A DNA stretch of 64,000 nt from an uncultured Ruminococcus sp. (GCF_902762735.1 NZ_CACWPP010000009.1:1-64000); one strand, 5' to 3'. Counted from the first letter of the stretch, positions 8,507-17,511 are shown. Notes: generated by a model not told the origin, from the letters alone. A program made the numbers and translations.

Positions 8507-9069
8507 TATCTCTTGTTGTTCATTCTCTCTTCTGCCTTTTCGTCACCGTTGAACTCTGTTACAGTTCTGGTCCACTCGCAGTTGTAAACATCTTCATCAG
8601 CGTTAGACATTATGAACTTGCATGAGCCTTTAGCTTTCATTACTTCTTCACGCTCTTTCTGGGACATGAAAGTCCAGCCCTTGTCGCTGTAAGGCTCATC
8701 AGCTTCCAGGTTTCTGTAAGTGATGTCAGCGAACAGCTTGAGCTTCTCACCCAGCTCAAAGGACTCATCTCTCTCCTTGTTGGGCATTATCATCAGCTTT
8801 ATCTTGCCCGCATCTTCGTTGACCTTGAAATAGCCCTGTGCGTAGATGTGATCCTCATCGCTGAGCTTAACTATCTTGAACTCACCGCTCTGGTCAAAAT
8901 AGAACCTGATGTCGTCGTCCTTGTCAGTCCAGTATCCGAGAATGAGCTTTCTCGAATCGGTGTTCTTGTCATGGCTGGGCTTGTTGAATACATAAGTGCA
9001 TACGAATACGCCGCATACCACTATGATAACGAACAGTATGCCCAGAAAACCAGAAATAAACTTCTTCAT
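8506..9069 (-). CDS. Hypothetical membrane-anchored protein
   Basis: 187 residues. Residues 6-29 form one hydrophobic segment after a short KK start, so the protein is anchored with most of it outside the membrane (or is secreted). The rest is hydrophilic, with a strand-rich region around LILGYWTDKDDDIRFYFDQ that resembles lipocalin-like stress or copy-number proteins only in general style. The family is not recognised. GGAGG lies nine bases before the ATG. It sits 36 bases after ilvD and overlaps pyrC by one base, so it is probably expressed with both. Confidence 0.72.
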   Translation of the reverse strand: MKKFISGFLGILFVIIVVCGVFVCTYVFNKPSHDKNTDSRKLILGYWTDKDDDIRFYFDQSGEFKIVKLSDEDHIYAQGYFKVNEDAGKIKLMIMPNKERDESFELGEKLKLFADITYRNLEADEPYSDKGWTFMSQKEREEVMKAKGSCKFIMSNADEDVYNCEWTRTVTEFNGDEKAEERMNNKR

Positions 9070-9105
9070 GTCAAATTCCTCCGTTTCATTCTATAAGATC
9101 GTTTG

Positions 9106-10770
9106 TTACTTTATTTCCAGCACAGCGCCTCTGTTGGCAGATGTTACCAGTGAAGCATAGCGTGCAAGATAACCTGTCTTTATCTTAGGCTCTCTGGGAG
9201 TCCACTTGCTTCTTCTCTCAGCCAGGACCTCATCGGAAACTTTCAGTTCTATGCTGTGAGCATTGATGTCGATGGCGATGATGTCGCCCTCTTCTACCAG
9301 CGCGATATTGCCGCCCAGCGCAGCTTCGGGTGAAACGTGACCGATAGCCGCACCTCTTGTAGCGCCGCTGAAACGTCCGTCAGTTATCAGTGCGACTGTC
9401 GAGCCGAGACCCATGCCCTGTATAGCGGAAGTCGGGTTGAGCATCTCTCTCATGCCGGGACCTCCCTTAGGACCTTCGTACCTGATGACAACCACATCAC
9501 CGGGAACTATCTTGCCGCCGCGTATAGCAGTGATAGCCTCCTCCTCGCTGTCAAATACCCTTGCAGGACCTTCGTGCTTGAGCATCTCGGGTGCAACTGC
9601 CGATCTCTTTACAACGCAGGTATCAGGTGCGAGATTGCCCTTCAGCACAGCGATACCGCCGTTTGGCATGAACGGGTCGTCGATAGGTCTGATTATTGAG
9701 GTATCCTTGTTTACGATGCCTGCGATGTTCTCAGCAACGGTCTTGCCCGTGCAGGTCATGCAGTCGGTGTAGATAAGATCCTTCTTAGCCAGCTCGTTCA
9801 GCACCGCATAAACGCCGCCTGCTTCGTTGAGGTCCTCCATGTAAATGTGACCCGCAGGTGCCAGATGGCAGAGGTTCGGTGTCTTCTCGGAGATCTCGTT
9901 TACCAGTTCGAGGTTCAGGTCTATGCCGCACTCGTGTGCGATAGCGGGCAGGTGGAGCATCGAGTTGGTCGAGCAGCCCAGTGCCATATCAGCGGCGATA
10001 GCGTTCCTGAAAGCCTTCTCTGTCATTATATCGCGGGGACGGATATTCTTTTTCAGCAGTTCCATTACCTGCATGCCTGCCTGCTTAGCCAGTTTAAGTC
10101 TTGCGGAGTAAACAGCAGGTATGGTGCCGTTGCCCCTGAGACCCATGCCCAGCACTTCGGTAAGGCAGTTCATGGAGTTTGCAGTGTACATGCCCGAGCA
10201 GGAGCCGCATGACGGACATGCCTTGTCCTCAAATTCCTGCACATCGTCCAGTGTGAAAGTGCCTGCGTTGTAAGAGCCCACAGCCTCGAACATGCTTGAA
10301 AGGGAAGTCTTTTTGCCCTTTACGTGACCTGCCAGCATCGGACCGCCCGAAACGAAAACAGTAGGCACATTTACCCTTGCCGCAGCCATCAGCAGACCTG
10401 GAACGTTCTTGTCGCAGTTAGGTACCATCACCAGTGCATCGAAGTGGTGCGCCAGCGCCATGCACTCGGTAGAATCAGCGATCAGATCCCTTGTCACCAG
10501 TGAATACTTCATGCCCTGATGACCCATAGCGATACCGTCGCATACAGCGATAGCGGGGAATACCACAGGAGTGCCGCCTGCCATCGCAACGCCCATCTTA
10601 ACAGCTTCAACGATCTTGTCGATGTTCATGTGACCGGGTACTATCTCGTTGTAAGACGAAACGATACCTACCAGCGGTCTTTCCATCTCTTCCTTAGTCA
10701 TGCCCAGCGCATTGAACAGTGATCTCTGAGGGGCTTTGTCAACACCCTCGCAAAAATAGTTTTTAGACAT
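9106..10770 (-). CDS. ilvD: Dihydroxy-acid dehydratase
   Basis: The start is placed at the ATG at 10770 ([14 protein letters not shown]), which has AGAAGG eight bases upstream; an upstream in-frame GTG at 10806 would add an atypical extension. The result is 554 residues, the family length. The enzyme dehydrates 2,3-dihydroxy-3-methylbutanoate and its isoleucine counterpart in branched-chain amino acid synthesis, using an Fe-S cluster. Cluster ligands are visible in PNCDKNVPG and [27 protein letters not shown] is the other signature. No other ilv or leu gene is nearby. It is followed closely by an anchored unknown gene and pyrC. Confidence 0.96.
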   Translation of the reverse strand: MSKNYFCEGVDKAPQRSLFNALGMTKEEMERPLVGIVSSYNEIVPGHMNIDKIVEAVKMGVAMAGGTPVVFPAIAVCDGIAMGHQGMKYSLVTRDLIADSTECMALAHHFDALVMVPNCDKNVPGLLMAAARVNVPTVFVSGGPMLAGHVKGKKTSLSSMFEAVGSYNAGTFTLDDVQEFEDKACPSCGSCSGMYTANSMNCLTEVLGMGLRGNGTIPAVYSARLKLAKQAGMQVMELLKKNIRPRDIMTEKAFRNAIAADMALGCSTNSMLHLPAIAHECGIDLNLELVNEISEKTPNLCHLAPAGHIYMEDLNEAGGVYAVLNELAKKDLIYTDCMTCTGKTVAENIAGIVNKDTSIIRPIDDPFMPNGGIAVLKGNLAPDTCVVKRSAVAPEMLKHEGPARVFDSEEEAITAIRGGKIVPGDVVVIRYEGPKGGPGMREMLNPTSAIQGMGLGSTVALITDGRFSGATRGAAIGHVSPEAALGGNIALVEEGDIIAIDINAHSIELKVSDEVLAERRSKWTPREPKIKTGYLARYASLVTSANRGAVLEIK

Positions 10771-10818
10771 AATGAATACCTTCTTTATAATTATTTTTAT
10801 CACCATACGGTGAAAGTT

Positions 10819-11508
10819 TTACTTTTTCAGCTTTTTCTTCGGACTTCCCGCCATAAACAGAAGCACGCTGCCCATGAACAGCAGAGGTATGCTGTACAGC
10901 CAGTAGAATTTTCTGACTTTCATATCCTTGCATTTTATCACATACGGCGGGATCGTTTCGCTGTTGATGTCGCCTATAACATAATAGTTGTAGCAGAGGT
11001 ACGAGTAGTTCTTGTTCCAGTTGTCGAGGGCATCTTTCATCAGACGTTCCTCTTCCTTGCTGGGCTTTGTCACGATGCCTTCAAATTCAGCACTTACGCC
11101 CTCTTCCGTACCGTCCCCCGATTTTCCCGTCATTACCTGATAGTATAATTCCGTGAACCTGAACTGATCCAGCAGAAAGCAGGCAAAATCTTCTTTTTCA
11201 GTACCCAGCGGTATCAGCACGTAAGAGGCGTATGCTTCTTCTGAAGTCTCCTCCGATTCGGTAGTACAAATATCCAGCGGTTCGTTTATTGTGGTGTTGT
11301 CATCAGTGTCGGGGTTCGGCATAAAGCCGCGCAGAACATCTGTGACAGTGCCTTTTACATACATTCCGCTTTTCAGGTCATCAGCTGAAAGTTCGGATAT
11401 ATCAGTCAGATGCGTACTTTTATACATTATGACCAGCCCTGCCGCAAGCACCGCGATACCTGCGGCAAGTGCAGCAGCACCGACTTTGTGCAGTAAGTTC
11501 AGCTTCAA
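10819..11508 (-). CDS. Hypothetical protein with two membrane segments
   Basis: 229 residues. Hydrophobic segments lie at about 10-28 and 206-221, followed by a lysine-rich tail (GSPKKKLKK). The 170-residue middle part is therefore probably outside the membrane, with both ends inside. It contains a serine/threonine/glutamate-rich stretch (residues 65-90). The VKGTVTDVL strand near residue 52 looks like the start of a beta domain. Related proteins of unknown function occur in Ruminococcus by my recollection. It lies 48 bases before ilvD and 19 bases after the repeat protein gene, so co-transcription is likely. Confidence 0.72.
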   Translation of the reverse strand: MKLNLLHKVGAAALAAGIAVLAAGLVIMYKSTHLTDISELSADDLKSGMYVKGTVTDVLRGFMPNPDTDDNTTINEPLDICTTESEETSEEAYASYVLIPLGTEKEDFACFLLDQFRFTELYYQVMTGKSGDGTEEGVSAEFEGIVTKPSKEEERLMKDALDNWNKNYSYLCYNYYVIGDINSETIPPYVIKCKDMKVRKFYWLYSIPLLFMGSVLLFMAGSPKKKLKK

Positions 11509-11527
11509 TTCAGATCATTCCATTCCG

Positions 11528-12004
11528 TCATATTTGCCCGTTTTTATCGTCATCTTCGTGAACAGCGTCCTCAGGTTCGACATCTACTATCTCTTCGGTG
11601 GGCTTGCCCTTCTGTTCGGCTTTGCGCTTTGCGATGAAGTCCTCACCGCTGAAAACGCTCTTCACATTGTCAACAGTGCGCGAGGCATCTTCTTTCAGCC
11701 TGCCGCTGCCGACATATTCTTTTGCGTTCCTCACAGCTTCGCTTGCCTTTTCCTGTATATTTCCGTTTGTGACAAAGTCCTTGGTTTTCTGCACTGCTTT
11801 GCCCGCGCCCTCAGTCAGCTTTCCGCTGCCGACGAACTCTCTCGCAGACCTCACAGTTCTGTCAGCATCGTCTTTCAGCCTGCCGCTCTGCACATATTCC
11901 CTCACAGGAGCAACAGTCTTGTCGATGCCCTCTTTCAGCTTGCCGCTCTCAACGTATTCTCTTGCGTTTTCAGCGGTAGCCTTTATCCTGTCTTTCAAGC
12001 TCAT
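11528..12004 (-). CDS. Protein of five 20-residue helical repeats
   Basis: The ATG at 12004 (MSLKDRIKATAENAREYV) is preferred because GCGAGG lies upstream; an in-frame GTG at 12061 has no clear binding site. The 158-residue protein has five tandem 20-residue repeats from about residue 15 to 114, of the form (R/K)E(Y/F)VxSG(K/R)LKExxDKTVxxA, then an acidic tail (EEIVDVEPEDAVHEDDD). The repeats should form amphipathic helices broken at the SG turn. It is soluble with no signal peptide. I do not recognise a family. It is the first gene of the leftward cluster leading to ilvD and pyrC. Confidence 0.72.
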   Translation of the reverse strand: MSLKDRIKATAENAREYVESGKLKEGIDKTVAPVREYVQSGRLKDDADRTVRSAREFVGSGKLTEGAGKAVQKTKDFVTNGNIQEKASEAVRNAKEYVGSGRLKEDASRTVDNVKSVFSGEDFIAKRKAEQKGKPTEEIVDVEPEDAVHEDDDKNGQI

Positions 12005-12099
12005 TTTTTTCAGCCTCGCTTTCTGTATATCCCTTTGTTTTTGTGACCTTTCCCCGCGCACCCGTCAGCATGCGTGCGTTAAAGTCAGCTTTATCTTTA

Positions 12100-12186
12100 T
12101 TACGGTCATCACGCCGATAGATCGTACCGAAAAGCCTTCAGTTTGCAGTCATCTTTCTCCCGCCGCAGGCAGGGGAAAGAGAACAT
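12100..12186. repeat. Degenerate family A remnant
   Basis: GGTCATCACGCCGATAGATC followed by a TCTTTCTCCCGCCGC/GGGGAAAGA stem resembles the left end and core of the family A elements (compare 55952-56055). No right end is recognisable. Confidence 0.4.
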
Positions 12187-12222
12187 CTCTGTGACCGTTC
12201 CTTATCATGCCTTTATATTATG

Positions 12223-12344
12223 TTGTTATCCCGCTGACACACCACAAAAACAGCGGCTATACAGAACTTAGGGTTCTTGGCGTGAGGCGCTCAATTATCC
12301 TTTTGTTCACCGCATTTTTAGTTGGCGTGCTAAATGGATAGTCA
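12223..12344. mobile_element. MITE-like element, family A, copy 2
   Basis: 122 bp with ends TTGTTATCCCGCTGACACAC and GGCGTGCTAAATGGATAGTCA. The flanks 12211-12222 (CTTTATATTATG) and 12345-12356 (TATTATATTATG) match at 10 of 12 bases, consistent with a target-site duplication. The interior (ACAAAAACAGCGGCTATACA, then TTTTGTTCACCGCATTTTTA) is the short type shared with 14884-14993. It ends two bases before the glucokinase stop codon region and fills the gap 12005-12357 together with the remnant at 12100. Confidence 0.8.
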
Positions 12345-12357
12345 TATTATATTATGC

Positions 12358-13311
12358 TTACTTGTTAAGACCTAAGAATGCCGCACCGATAATGCCCGCA
12401 TCGTTGCCCAGCTTTGCTATGACTATCTCGGTGTTCTTCTCGGAGTTCCTTGTGTAGACTTCCTTAGCCACCTGCTCTTTGAGCGGCAGCAGCAGAGGGT
12501 CGCCCTCGTTGCAGACACCGCCGCCGATGCACAGTATATCGGGCTGGAAGATGTTTATGGTGTTCGCGATACCGCAAGCCAGATACTTTATGTAGTCATC
12601 AACTACCTGCTTTGCAGTGGCATCGCCCTTTCTCATGGCGTTGAAAGCAGTCCTTGCGGAGACCTTGCCATGCTCTTCAACCTCAGCGTGCAGTGCGCTT
12701 GCAGGGTCTTTCTCCATAGCTTCCTTAGTCATTCTTATAAGACCCGTTGCGGAAGAATACACCTCAAAACAGCCCTTTCTGCCGCAGGTACACTGAGGAC
12801 CGTCCACATTTATAACTGTGTGACCTATCTCAGCGCCCGCAAAGTTGAAGCCCGAGTATATCTTCTTGTTGATGATTATGCCGCCGCCGACACCTGTGCC
12901 CAGTGTGATGCAGACAGCATCGTTAGCACCCTTAGCCGCACCTGCAACGAACTCACCGTAAGCCGCAGCGTTAGCATCGTTCTCAACATAGCAGGGCTTG
13001 TCGATGTGTGTCCTCATCAGCTCTACCACAGGGAAATTCAGAAATCCCAGATTGTTAGAATACTCGATAACGCCTGTTGCAGAGTTTGCAGTACCGGGTG
13101 TGCCGATGCCCACAGCCTCGATGTCATCGAGGGTCAGCCCTGCCTCCTTGACAGCTTCCAGCGCTACTTTTGCCATATCAGCGCATATCTCCTCGCCGGG
13201 ACGCGGCAGGTCGGTCTTGCAGGTAGCCTTAGCAACTATCTCAAAATCCTCGCTGACAACACCTGCCTTGATGTTAGTGCCGCCGAGATCAATACCAATG
13301 TAATACTTCAT
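12358..13311 (-). CDS. ROK family glucokinase
   Basis: 317 residues. The N-terminal ATP-binding motif IGIDLGGTNIKAG, the second phosphate loop GTGVGGGIIIN near residue 135, the sugar-binding EIGH near 160 and the ROK zinc motif CTCGRKGCFE (about 173-182) are all present. ROK kinases phosphorylate glucose (some also mannose or fructose) with ATP in the cytoplasm. The start has GGAGAAAAGG upstream. It lies 243 bases downstream of mannose-6-phosphate isomerase on the same strand, so the pair may act together on hexoses. Glucose is the likeliest substrate, but specificity cannot be read from sequence alone. Confidence 0.9.
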   Translation of the reverse strand: MKYYIGIDLGGTNIKAGVVSEDFEIVAKATCKTDLPRPGEEICADMAKVALEAVKEAGLTLDDIEAVGIGTPGTANSATGVIEYSNNLGFLNFPVVELMRTHIDKPCYVENDANAAAYGEFVAGAAKGANDAVCITLGTGVGGGIIINKKIYSGFNFAGAEIGHTVINVDGPQCTCGRKGCFEVYSSATGLIRMTKEAMEKDPASALHAEVEEHGKVSARTAFNAMRKGDATAKQVVDDYIKYLACGIANTINIFQPDILCIGGGVCNEGDPLLLPLKEQVAKEVYTRNSEKNTEIVIAKLGNDAGIIGAAFLGLNK

Positions 13312-13407
13312 TTTCCTTTTCTCCTTATACCTTATAAATAAATTTTACCCGCGCCAAATGTGCAGCCCTGCCGCATCATCAGGCTAAGGGGGATCTTCAT
13401 CAGATGA

Positions 13408-13513
13408 CATGTGACCCTCACAGCCCCACGCCGCAAATATATCAGACTTCGTCTATCCTTGTCAGCACGAAACGGCATCTGCCCTCAATGGTAAATCTGC
13501 CCGTCCCTGCCGA
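13408..13513 (-). pseudogene. Duplicated 3' end of the mannose-6-phosphate isomerase gene
   Basis: This stretch repeats 13521-13627, which is the last 24 or so codons of the isomerase gene plus its stop and downstream bases. The period is 113 bp and only a few bases differ. The copy has no start and is not expected to make a product. It lies between the isomerase and glucokinase genes. Confidence 0.9.
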
Positions 13514-13554
13514 TATGTGACATGTGACCCTCACAGCCCCACGCCGCAAATATA

Positions 13555-14517
13555 TCAGACTTCGTCTATCCTTGTCAGCACGAAACGGCACTTGCCCTCA
13601 ACGGTAAATCTGCCCGTCCCTGCCGAAATGAATATGCTGTCGCCCTTTTTAGCCGAAACTTCGCTGTCAGCCTTTATGACAGGCTCACCCTCCAGCACCA
13701 GCAGGCTCACGAACGAGCTTTCATCTGCCGTGAATTCAGCCTTTTCAGCCACATCAACGCGGTAGGTGGTGAAGTATTCGCACTTCGCCATCAGCTTCTT
13801 TTCAGCACCGCCCTCGCAGACAACAGGTGTATCGGGATACTGCTCGGCAGGTGCCAGCTTTGTAACGTCCTTCGCCTTGTCAACGTGCAGTTCTCTCGGC
13901 TTGCCGTCCTTGCCGACTCTTCCGTAGTCGTAAATGCGGTAGGTCGTGTTGGAATTCTGCTGTATCTCAGCGATAAGTATGCCCTTGCCGATGGCGTGCA
14001 GTGTTCCCGACTTTATAAAGAACACATCGCCCTTGTGTACAGGCACATTGTTCGTGACCTCCAGCAGAGTGTTGTCAGCGATCCTCTGCGCGAACTCTTC
14101 CTTGCTTATCTCGTGCTTGAAACCGTAGAGCAGTTCAGCGCCCTCGTCACAGTCAACCACATACCACATCTCGGTCTTGCCGTACTCGCCCTCGACCCGC
14201 ATCGCGTAGTCGTTGTCGGGGTGTACCTGCACCGAAAGATTGTCCTTTGCATCTATCAGCTTTATCAGTATCGGGAAATTCTCGAACCTCTCACAGTTCT
14301 TGCCCAGTACTTTTCTGCCTGCCTTTTCGATATACTGTTCAAGTGTAAGCCCCGCGAACTCGCCCTCAGCCACTACGCTTGCGCCGTCCTTGTGGCAGGA
14401 AAGCTCCCAGCTTTCCGCGACCTTGTCATAGTCGCAGTCCTTGCCGTATTCATCTCTCAGTCGTGTGCCGCCCCAAAGATAATCCTTGAAAGCGGGTCTA
14501 AGTTTAAAAATAGCCAT
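13555..14517 (-). CDS. manA: Mannose-6-phosphate isomerase, class I
   Basis: The ATG at 14517 (MAIFKLRPAFKDYLWGG) is chosen because AAAAGGGG lies about nine bases upstream and the protein starts where the family starts; this gives 320 residues. The enzyme interconverts mannose 6-phosphate and fructose 6-phosphate using zinc. Family motifs are DYLWGGTRLRDEYG, ESWELSCHKDG, LSVQVHPDNDYA near residue 97 (metal ligands), GKTEMWYV, and the later HAIGKG and EIQQNSNTTYR. A sigma-A promoter lies about 50 bases upstream. The last codons are duplicated downstream at 13408-13513. Confidence 0.94.
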   Translation of the reverse strand: MAIFKLRPAFKDYLWGGTRLRDEYGKDCDYDKVAESWELSCHKDGASVVAEGEFAGLTLEQYIEKAGRKVLGKNCERFENFPILIKLIDAKDNLSVQVHPDNDYAMRVEGEYGKTEMWYVVDCDEGAELLYGFKHEISKEEFAQRIADNTLLEVTNNVPVHKGDVFFIKSGTLHAIGKGILIAEIQQNSNTTYRIYDYGRVGKDGKPRELHVDKAKDVTKLAPAEQYPDTPVVCEGGAEKKLMAKCEYFTTYRVDVAEKAEFTADESSFVSLLVLEGEPVIKADSEVSAKKGDSIFISAGTGRFTVEGKCRFVLTRIDEV

Positions 14518-14566
14518 TCTATTTACCCCTTTTCCATACCATGCGAAACTGATCGCACTCTTTATA

Positions 14567-14595
14567 ATAATAGCATAATTTCGGTGTTTAGTCAA
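14567..14595 (-). promoter_or_regulatory. Promoter of manA
   Basis: Reading leftward, TTGACT (14595-14590), a 17-base spacer and TATTAT (14572-14567), about 50 bases before the start codon. Confidence 0.7.
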
Positions 14596-14883
14596 TATTT
14601 TTTCGCTTTTTTCTGAGGCTGAAATTTAATGAAATTTAATGAACGTTCTGCACAAAAAATCAGCCGCTGTGTTGTGTACAGTATCTATGCTGTTTGAAAT
14701 GGCAGAAACATCGGCGTGGGAAACACTTCCCGCGCCTTTTTTTGTTAAAGTGCTGTACAGCCTGCGATGAAATTTGTGTATATTGATGGTTGCTATCATT
14801 TGTGAAAAAGTGTATAATTAAAATGATGAAATGTGAATTTTTTGTGCAGTCTAGCAGTAATGCGCAATTTGTAATATATTTTG

Positions 14884-14993
14884 TGATTATCCCGCTGATA
14901 CACCACAAAAACAGCGGCTATACAGAAATTAAGGTTCTTGGCGTATATCTTTTGTTCACCGCATTTTTAGTTGGTGTGCTAAAGGGATAGTCA
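14884..14993. mobile_element. MITE-like element, family A, copy 3
   Basis: 110 bp with ends TGATTATCCCGCTGATACAC and GGTGTGCTAAAGGGATAGTCA. The flanks 14872-14883 (TAATATATTTTG) and 14994-15005 (TAATATATTTCG) match at 11 of 12 bases, the clearest target-site duplication in the window. The interior is the short type shared with 12223-12344. The rest of the gap 14596-15024 is AT-rich and shows no gene; short frames that cross the element are not considered coding. Confidence 0.85.
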
Positions 14994-15024
14994 TAATATA
15001 TTTCGCACAACTCGGGGGAATGAT

Positions 15025-15345
15025 ATGAAGCTGACATATAAAAGACTGATATGCACTTTTCTGGCGATGCAGGCATCTGCCTGTATGACGGCGGCACCCG
15101 TCGGGGCAGAAGTCTGTCCCGCGGCGCAGGAAAGCGCCTGTGTGCTGACAGCAGACAAGCCCGTCATTCAGGGCGAACTAGCAATGCTTGCGGCAGAAGA
15201 GTCTGAAAAAGACAAAAAGAGCGAACATAAGTCAACGCTGAAAGAGCAGACAAAAAGCAAGTGGCAGATATTCGCATGTCTGGGCGGCGGCGTGCTGGTG
15301 GTCATCGCGCTGATAGGTCTGCTGGCGGACAAGAAAAAGAAGTAG
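15025..15345 (+). CDS. Small secreted membrane-anchored protein
   Basis: 106 residues. It starts with a signal-peptide-like stretch (MKLTYKRLICTFLAMQASAC, cleavage perhaps after VGA), then a charged middle part rich in Lys and Glu, one hydrophobic segment near residues 83-101 (FACLGGGVLVVIALIGLLA) and a DKKKK tail. This layout resembles sortase substrates and other surface proteins, but no LPxTG motif is present. GGGGGA lies just ahead of the ATG. The family is not recognised. It is next to a lipoprotein gene, 97 bases downstream, and both are probably surface exposed. Confidence 0.68.
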   Translation: MKLTYKRLICTFLAMQASACMTAAPVGAEVCPAAQESACVLTADKPVIQGELAMLAAEESEKDKKSEHKSTLKEQTKSKWQIFACLGGGVLVVIALIGLLADKKKK

Positions 15346-15442
15346 CTGACAATACATACCGGACAGTTGGTAGTAAAGCTGCTAATATTGTGGGTCAGAT
15401 AGGATATGTATACGGTTTGTGATATTTTCGGAGGTGAACACC

Positions 15443-16045
15443 ATGAAAAAAGCAGTATTTATGGCGGCTCTGGCAATTTTTCTCGCGGGCTGTGCCGCTG
15501 AGGGCGACAATAACGTTTCAAAATATGAAAGCAGTTCGGCATCGGCAGAAACAAAAGCCGAAGACCGCAAAGATGACAGGTTTTATGTTGAAGACAGCGG
15601 CGACGGATATGTGACATATGTTTCGGGAGACGGCAGGCTGAAAGAGCGGCTCGATTACCGCTGGGACGGTGAAGATGTGAAGTACCGCTATTCGCTGACC
15701 AACTGTACCGATGAAAGACTTGATATAGATAACGAGCACTGCACTATGTCGCTCAGTTTCAACAACAGCGAAAAGTGTTTCCCGATATACATCAACTCAG
15801 ACCTTGCGCATGATGCGTTCGATGCGGGCGAAACGCGGGAACAGCGTTCTGAAAAAGAAATGGGCTGCCCTCTGCATATCGCTGATGCGGACGAAGTCAA
15901 TGTCTGGAACGAAAGCGGCGGGAATACGCTTTGGCTGTCAGCGCAGGGCAATGTTACCATCGTTGACGGCAATAAGCAGACAAAATATTCCTTCCCCGAA
16001 TTTGCTTCGGACGACTGCTTAAAATTCAGCGTTGATGTACCGTAA
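15443..16045 (+). CDS. Hypothetical lipoprotein
   Basis: The ATG at 15443 is chosen because GGAGGTG is seven bases upstream and a lipoprotein signal follows at once: MKKAVFMAALAIFLAGCAAEG, with the lipobox LAGC and Cys at residue 17. The mature part begins with a Ser/Glu linker and continues as a strand-rich domain (YRYSLTNCTDERLDIDNEHC, VNVWNESGGNTLWLS) of about 150 residues. It should be anchored on the outer face of the membrane. The family is not recognised. Confidence 0.75.
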   Translation: MKKAVFMAALAIFLAGCAAEGDNNVSKYESSSASAETKAEDRKDDRFYVEDSGDGYVTYVSGDGRLKERLDYRWDGEDVKYRYSLTNCTDERLDIDNEHCTMSLSFNNSEKCFPIYINSDLAHDAFDAGETREQRSEKEMGCPLHIADADEVNVWNESGGNTLWLSAQGNVTIVDGNKQTKYSFPEFASDDCLKFSVDVP

Positions 16046-16123
16046 AGCTCGCGGACGCTTTCGGGAAAAGTTCAAAATTATGTACCAAATTGTTACAGAA
16101 AAGTTAAAACTGCGGCGGGCTAC

Positions 16124-16152
16124 TTGCAATTGTGACGAAATTGTAGTATAAT
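16124..16152 (+). promoter_or_regulatory. Promoter of the 59-residue gene
   Basis: TTGCAA (16124-16129), a 17-base spacer and TATAAT (16147-16152), about 80 bases upstream of the ATG at 16233. Confidence 0.75.
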
Positions 16153-16232
16153 ACATTTGTAAGGTTTTAACAGATTACCAAGCCATCGGCAACTCATTTT
16201 TGGAGAACATTCTCGGAAAGAAGCGTATAACT

Positions 16233-16412
16233 ATGGAAAAGACTTTTTTCATCAGGAAATCAGCCTCAGGTGACGGTGTTCCTGCGCCTGTGTATGACAG
16301 GTTTCAGCGCATCGAAAAACTCAACCTGCTGGTTGACAGCGGTTGGGTGATAAAGGATTTCAAATGCGATGCAGACGAGGAATACTTCATTCTTGAGAAG
16401 ACGGATAACTGA
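16233..16412 (+). CDS. Small hypothetical protein, 59 residues
   Basis: Starts MEKTFFIRKSASGDG at the ATG at 16233, with GGAAAGAAG about nine bases upstream; a TTG at 16200 is a weaker alternative. The protein is soluble and reads as one small alpha/beta unit (RIEKLNLLVDSGWVIKDFKC, then EYFILEK), a pattern often seen in short DUF4177-like or Sm-like proteins. It has its own promoter and its own terminator, so it is a single-gene unit. Function is unknown. Confidence 0.65.
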   Translation: MEKTFFIRKSASGDGVPAPVYDRFQRIEKLNLLVDSGWVIKDFKCDADEEYFILEKTDN

Positions 16413-16416
16413 CAGC

Positions 16417-16453
16417 AAGGGGGAAAGCCCGAAAAGGCTCTTCCCCCTTTTTG
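16417..16453 (+). terminator. Terminator of the 59-residue gene
   Basis: AAGGGGGAA(A)GCC pairs with GGCTCTTCCCCCTT and is followed by TTTTTG, five bases after the stop codon. Confidence 0.85.
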
Positions 16454-16593
16454 TATAGGCGTTCCCTTCGGCGGAACAGTCGGCAGGTGTGCCGAAAAAC
16501 CGAACCCCGTTCAGCTGTTTACTGCTTCCCGCCAATGCATGGAAGCGGCAAACTTCGGAACTGAGAGAAAACTATAAGCAGGAGGCAGAAAAT

Positions 16594-17397
16594 ATGGATA
16601 TGACGGTCATGAACAAGATAAGCTACGGATTATATGTGCTGACGGCGAGGTGCGGAGATCAGTACAACGGCTGTATCATCAACACGCTGTCACAGGTAAC
16701 AAGTTCACCGAACCGCGTTTCGGTGACGGTCAACAAGGGCAATTTTACCGAGTATATGATAAGGTCAAGCGGAAGATTCAATGTTTCGATACTTGATGAA
16801 ACTGCTGATTTTTCAGTGTTTACACACTTTGGCTTCGTCAGCGGCAGGTGGGAGAACAAGTTTTATGACTATCCCCTGACTTTTGCGGGGAACGGTCTGC
16901 CGATAGCCGAAAAAGGCGCTTGCGCTTACATCTGCTGTGAAGTGGTGCAGACTATCGACCTCGGAACACACACCATGTTCATAGCTGACGTTATGGACGG
17001 TGCGGTCATGTCCGACAACGCTCCGATGACTTATGCGTACTACCACGCAAATGTCAAACCGAAGCCTGCGGCTAAGGCTGAGAGCAAAGCTGTCGGTGAA
17101 AGATGGGTATGCAATATATGCGGCTACATCTATGAGGGCGCACTGCCCGCAGATTTCGTCTGTCCGCTGTGCAAACACGGCGCGGCTGATTTCTCGCCCA
17201 TAGACGAGAACGGAAATGTCATAGCGCAAAAGCCCTCAGCCGAAGAAAAAGCTGAAAATTCGGGCGATGCAAAGTGGGTATGCAAGGTTTGCGGCTATAT
17301 CTACGAGGGCGACCTCCCCGAAGATTTTGTCTGTCCCGTCTGCGGGGTGGGCACTGATGAGTTTGAAAAACTCAGCAATAGCGATCCAACTGTTTAA
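16594..17397 (+). CDS. Flavin reductase with two C-terminal rubredoxin domains
   Basis: The ATG at 16594 ([15 protein letters not shown]) has AGGAGG ahead and fits the family start, giving 267 residues. Residues 1-155 are an FMN-binding flavin reductase domain ([26 protein letters not shown]). Two rubredoxin domains follow, near 171-203 and 227-258, each with paired CxxC knuckles ([14 protein letters not shown] and [14 protein letters not shown]) to bind one iron each. High-molecular-weight rubredoxins of anaerobes such as Moorella have one such domain fused to a flavoprotein and pass electrons from NAD(P)H to oxygen- or peroxide-reducing partners. Two in tandem is unusual. No rubrerythrin or flavodiiron gene is next to it. 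Confidence 0.92.
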   Translation: MDMTVMNKISYGLYVLTARCGDQYNGCIINTLSQVTSSPNRVSVTVNKGNFTEYMIRSSGRFNVSILDETADFSVFTHFGFVSGRWENKFYDYPLTFAGNGLPIAEKGACAYICCEVVQTIDLGTHTMFIADVMDGAVMSDNAPMTYAYYHANVKPKPAAKAESKAVGERWVCNICGYIYEGALPADFVCPLCKHGAADFSPIDENGNVIAQKPSAEEKAENSGDAKWVCKVCGYIYEGDLPEDFVCPVCGVGTDEFEKLSNSDPTV

Positions 17398-17511
17398 ATT
17401 CACAAGATTCGGTCGCAAAAGCTCGGATCTATGGATTTTGTGACCGGATTTTGTCTGAATTTTAAGGCGGCTCGCTATGGTGCGGCGCAATAATCGGTCA
17501 GCTAAAAGCAA

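Noticed and set aside
14660..14990. Small frames on both strands near 14.8 kb
   Set aside because: They run through a family A element and share its sequence, not a protein family.
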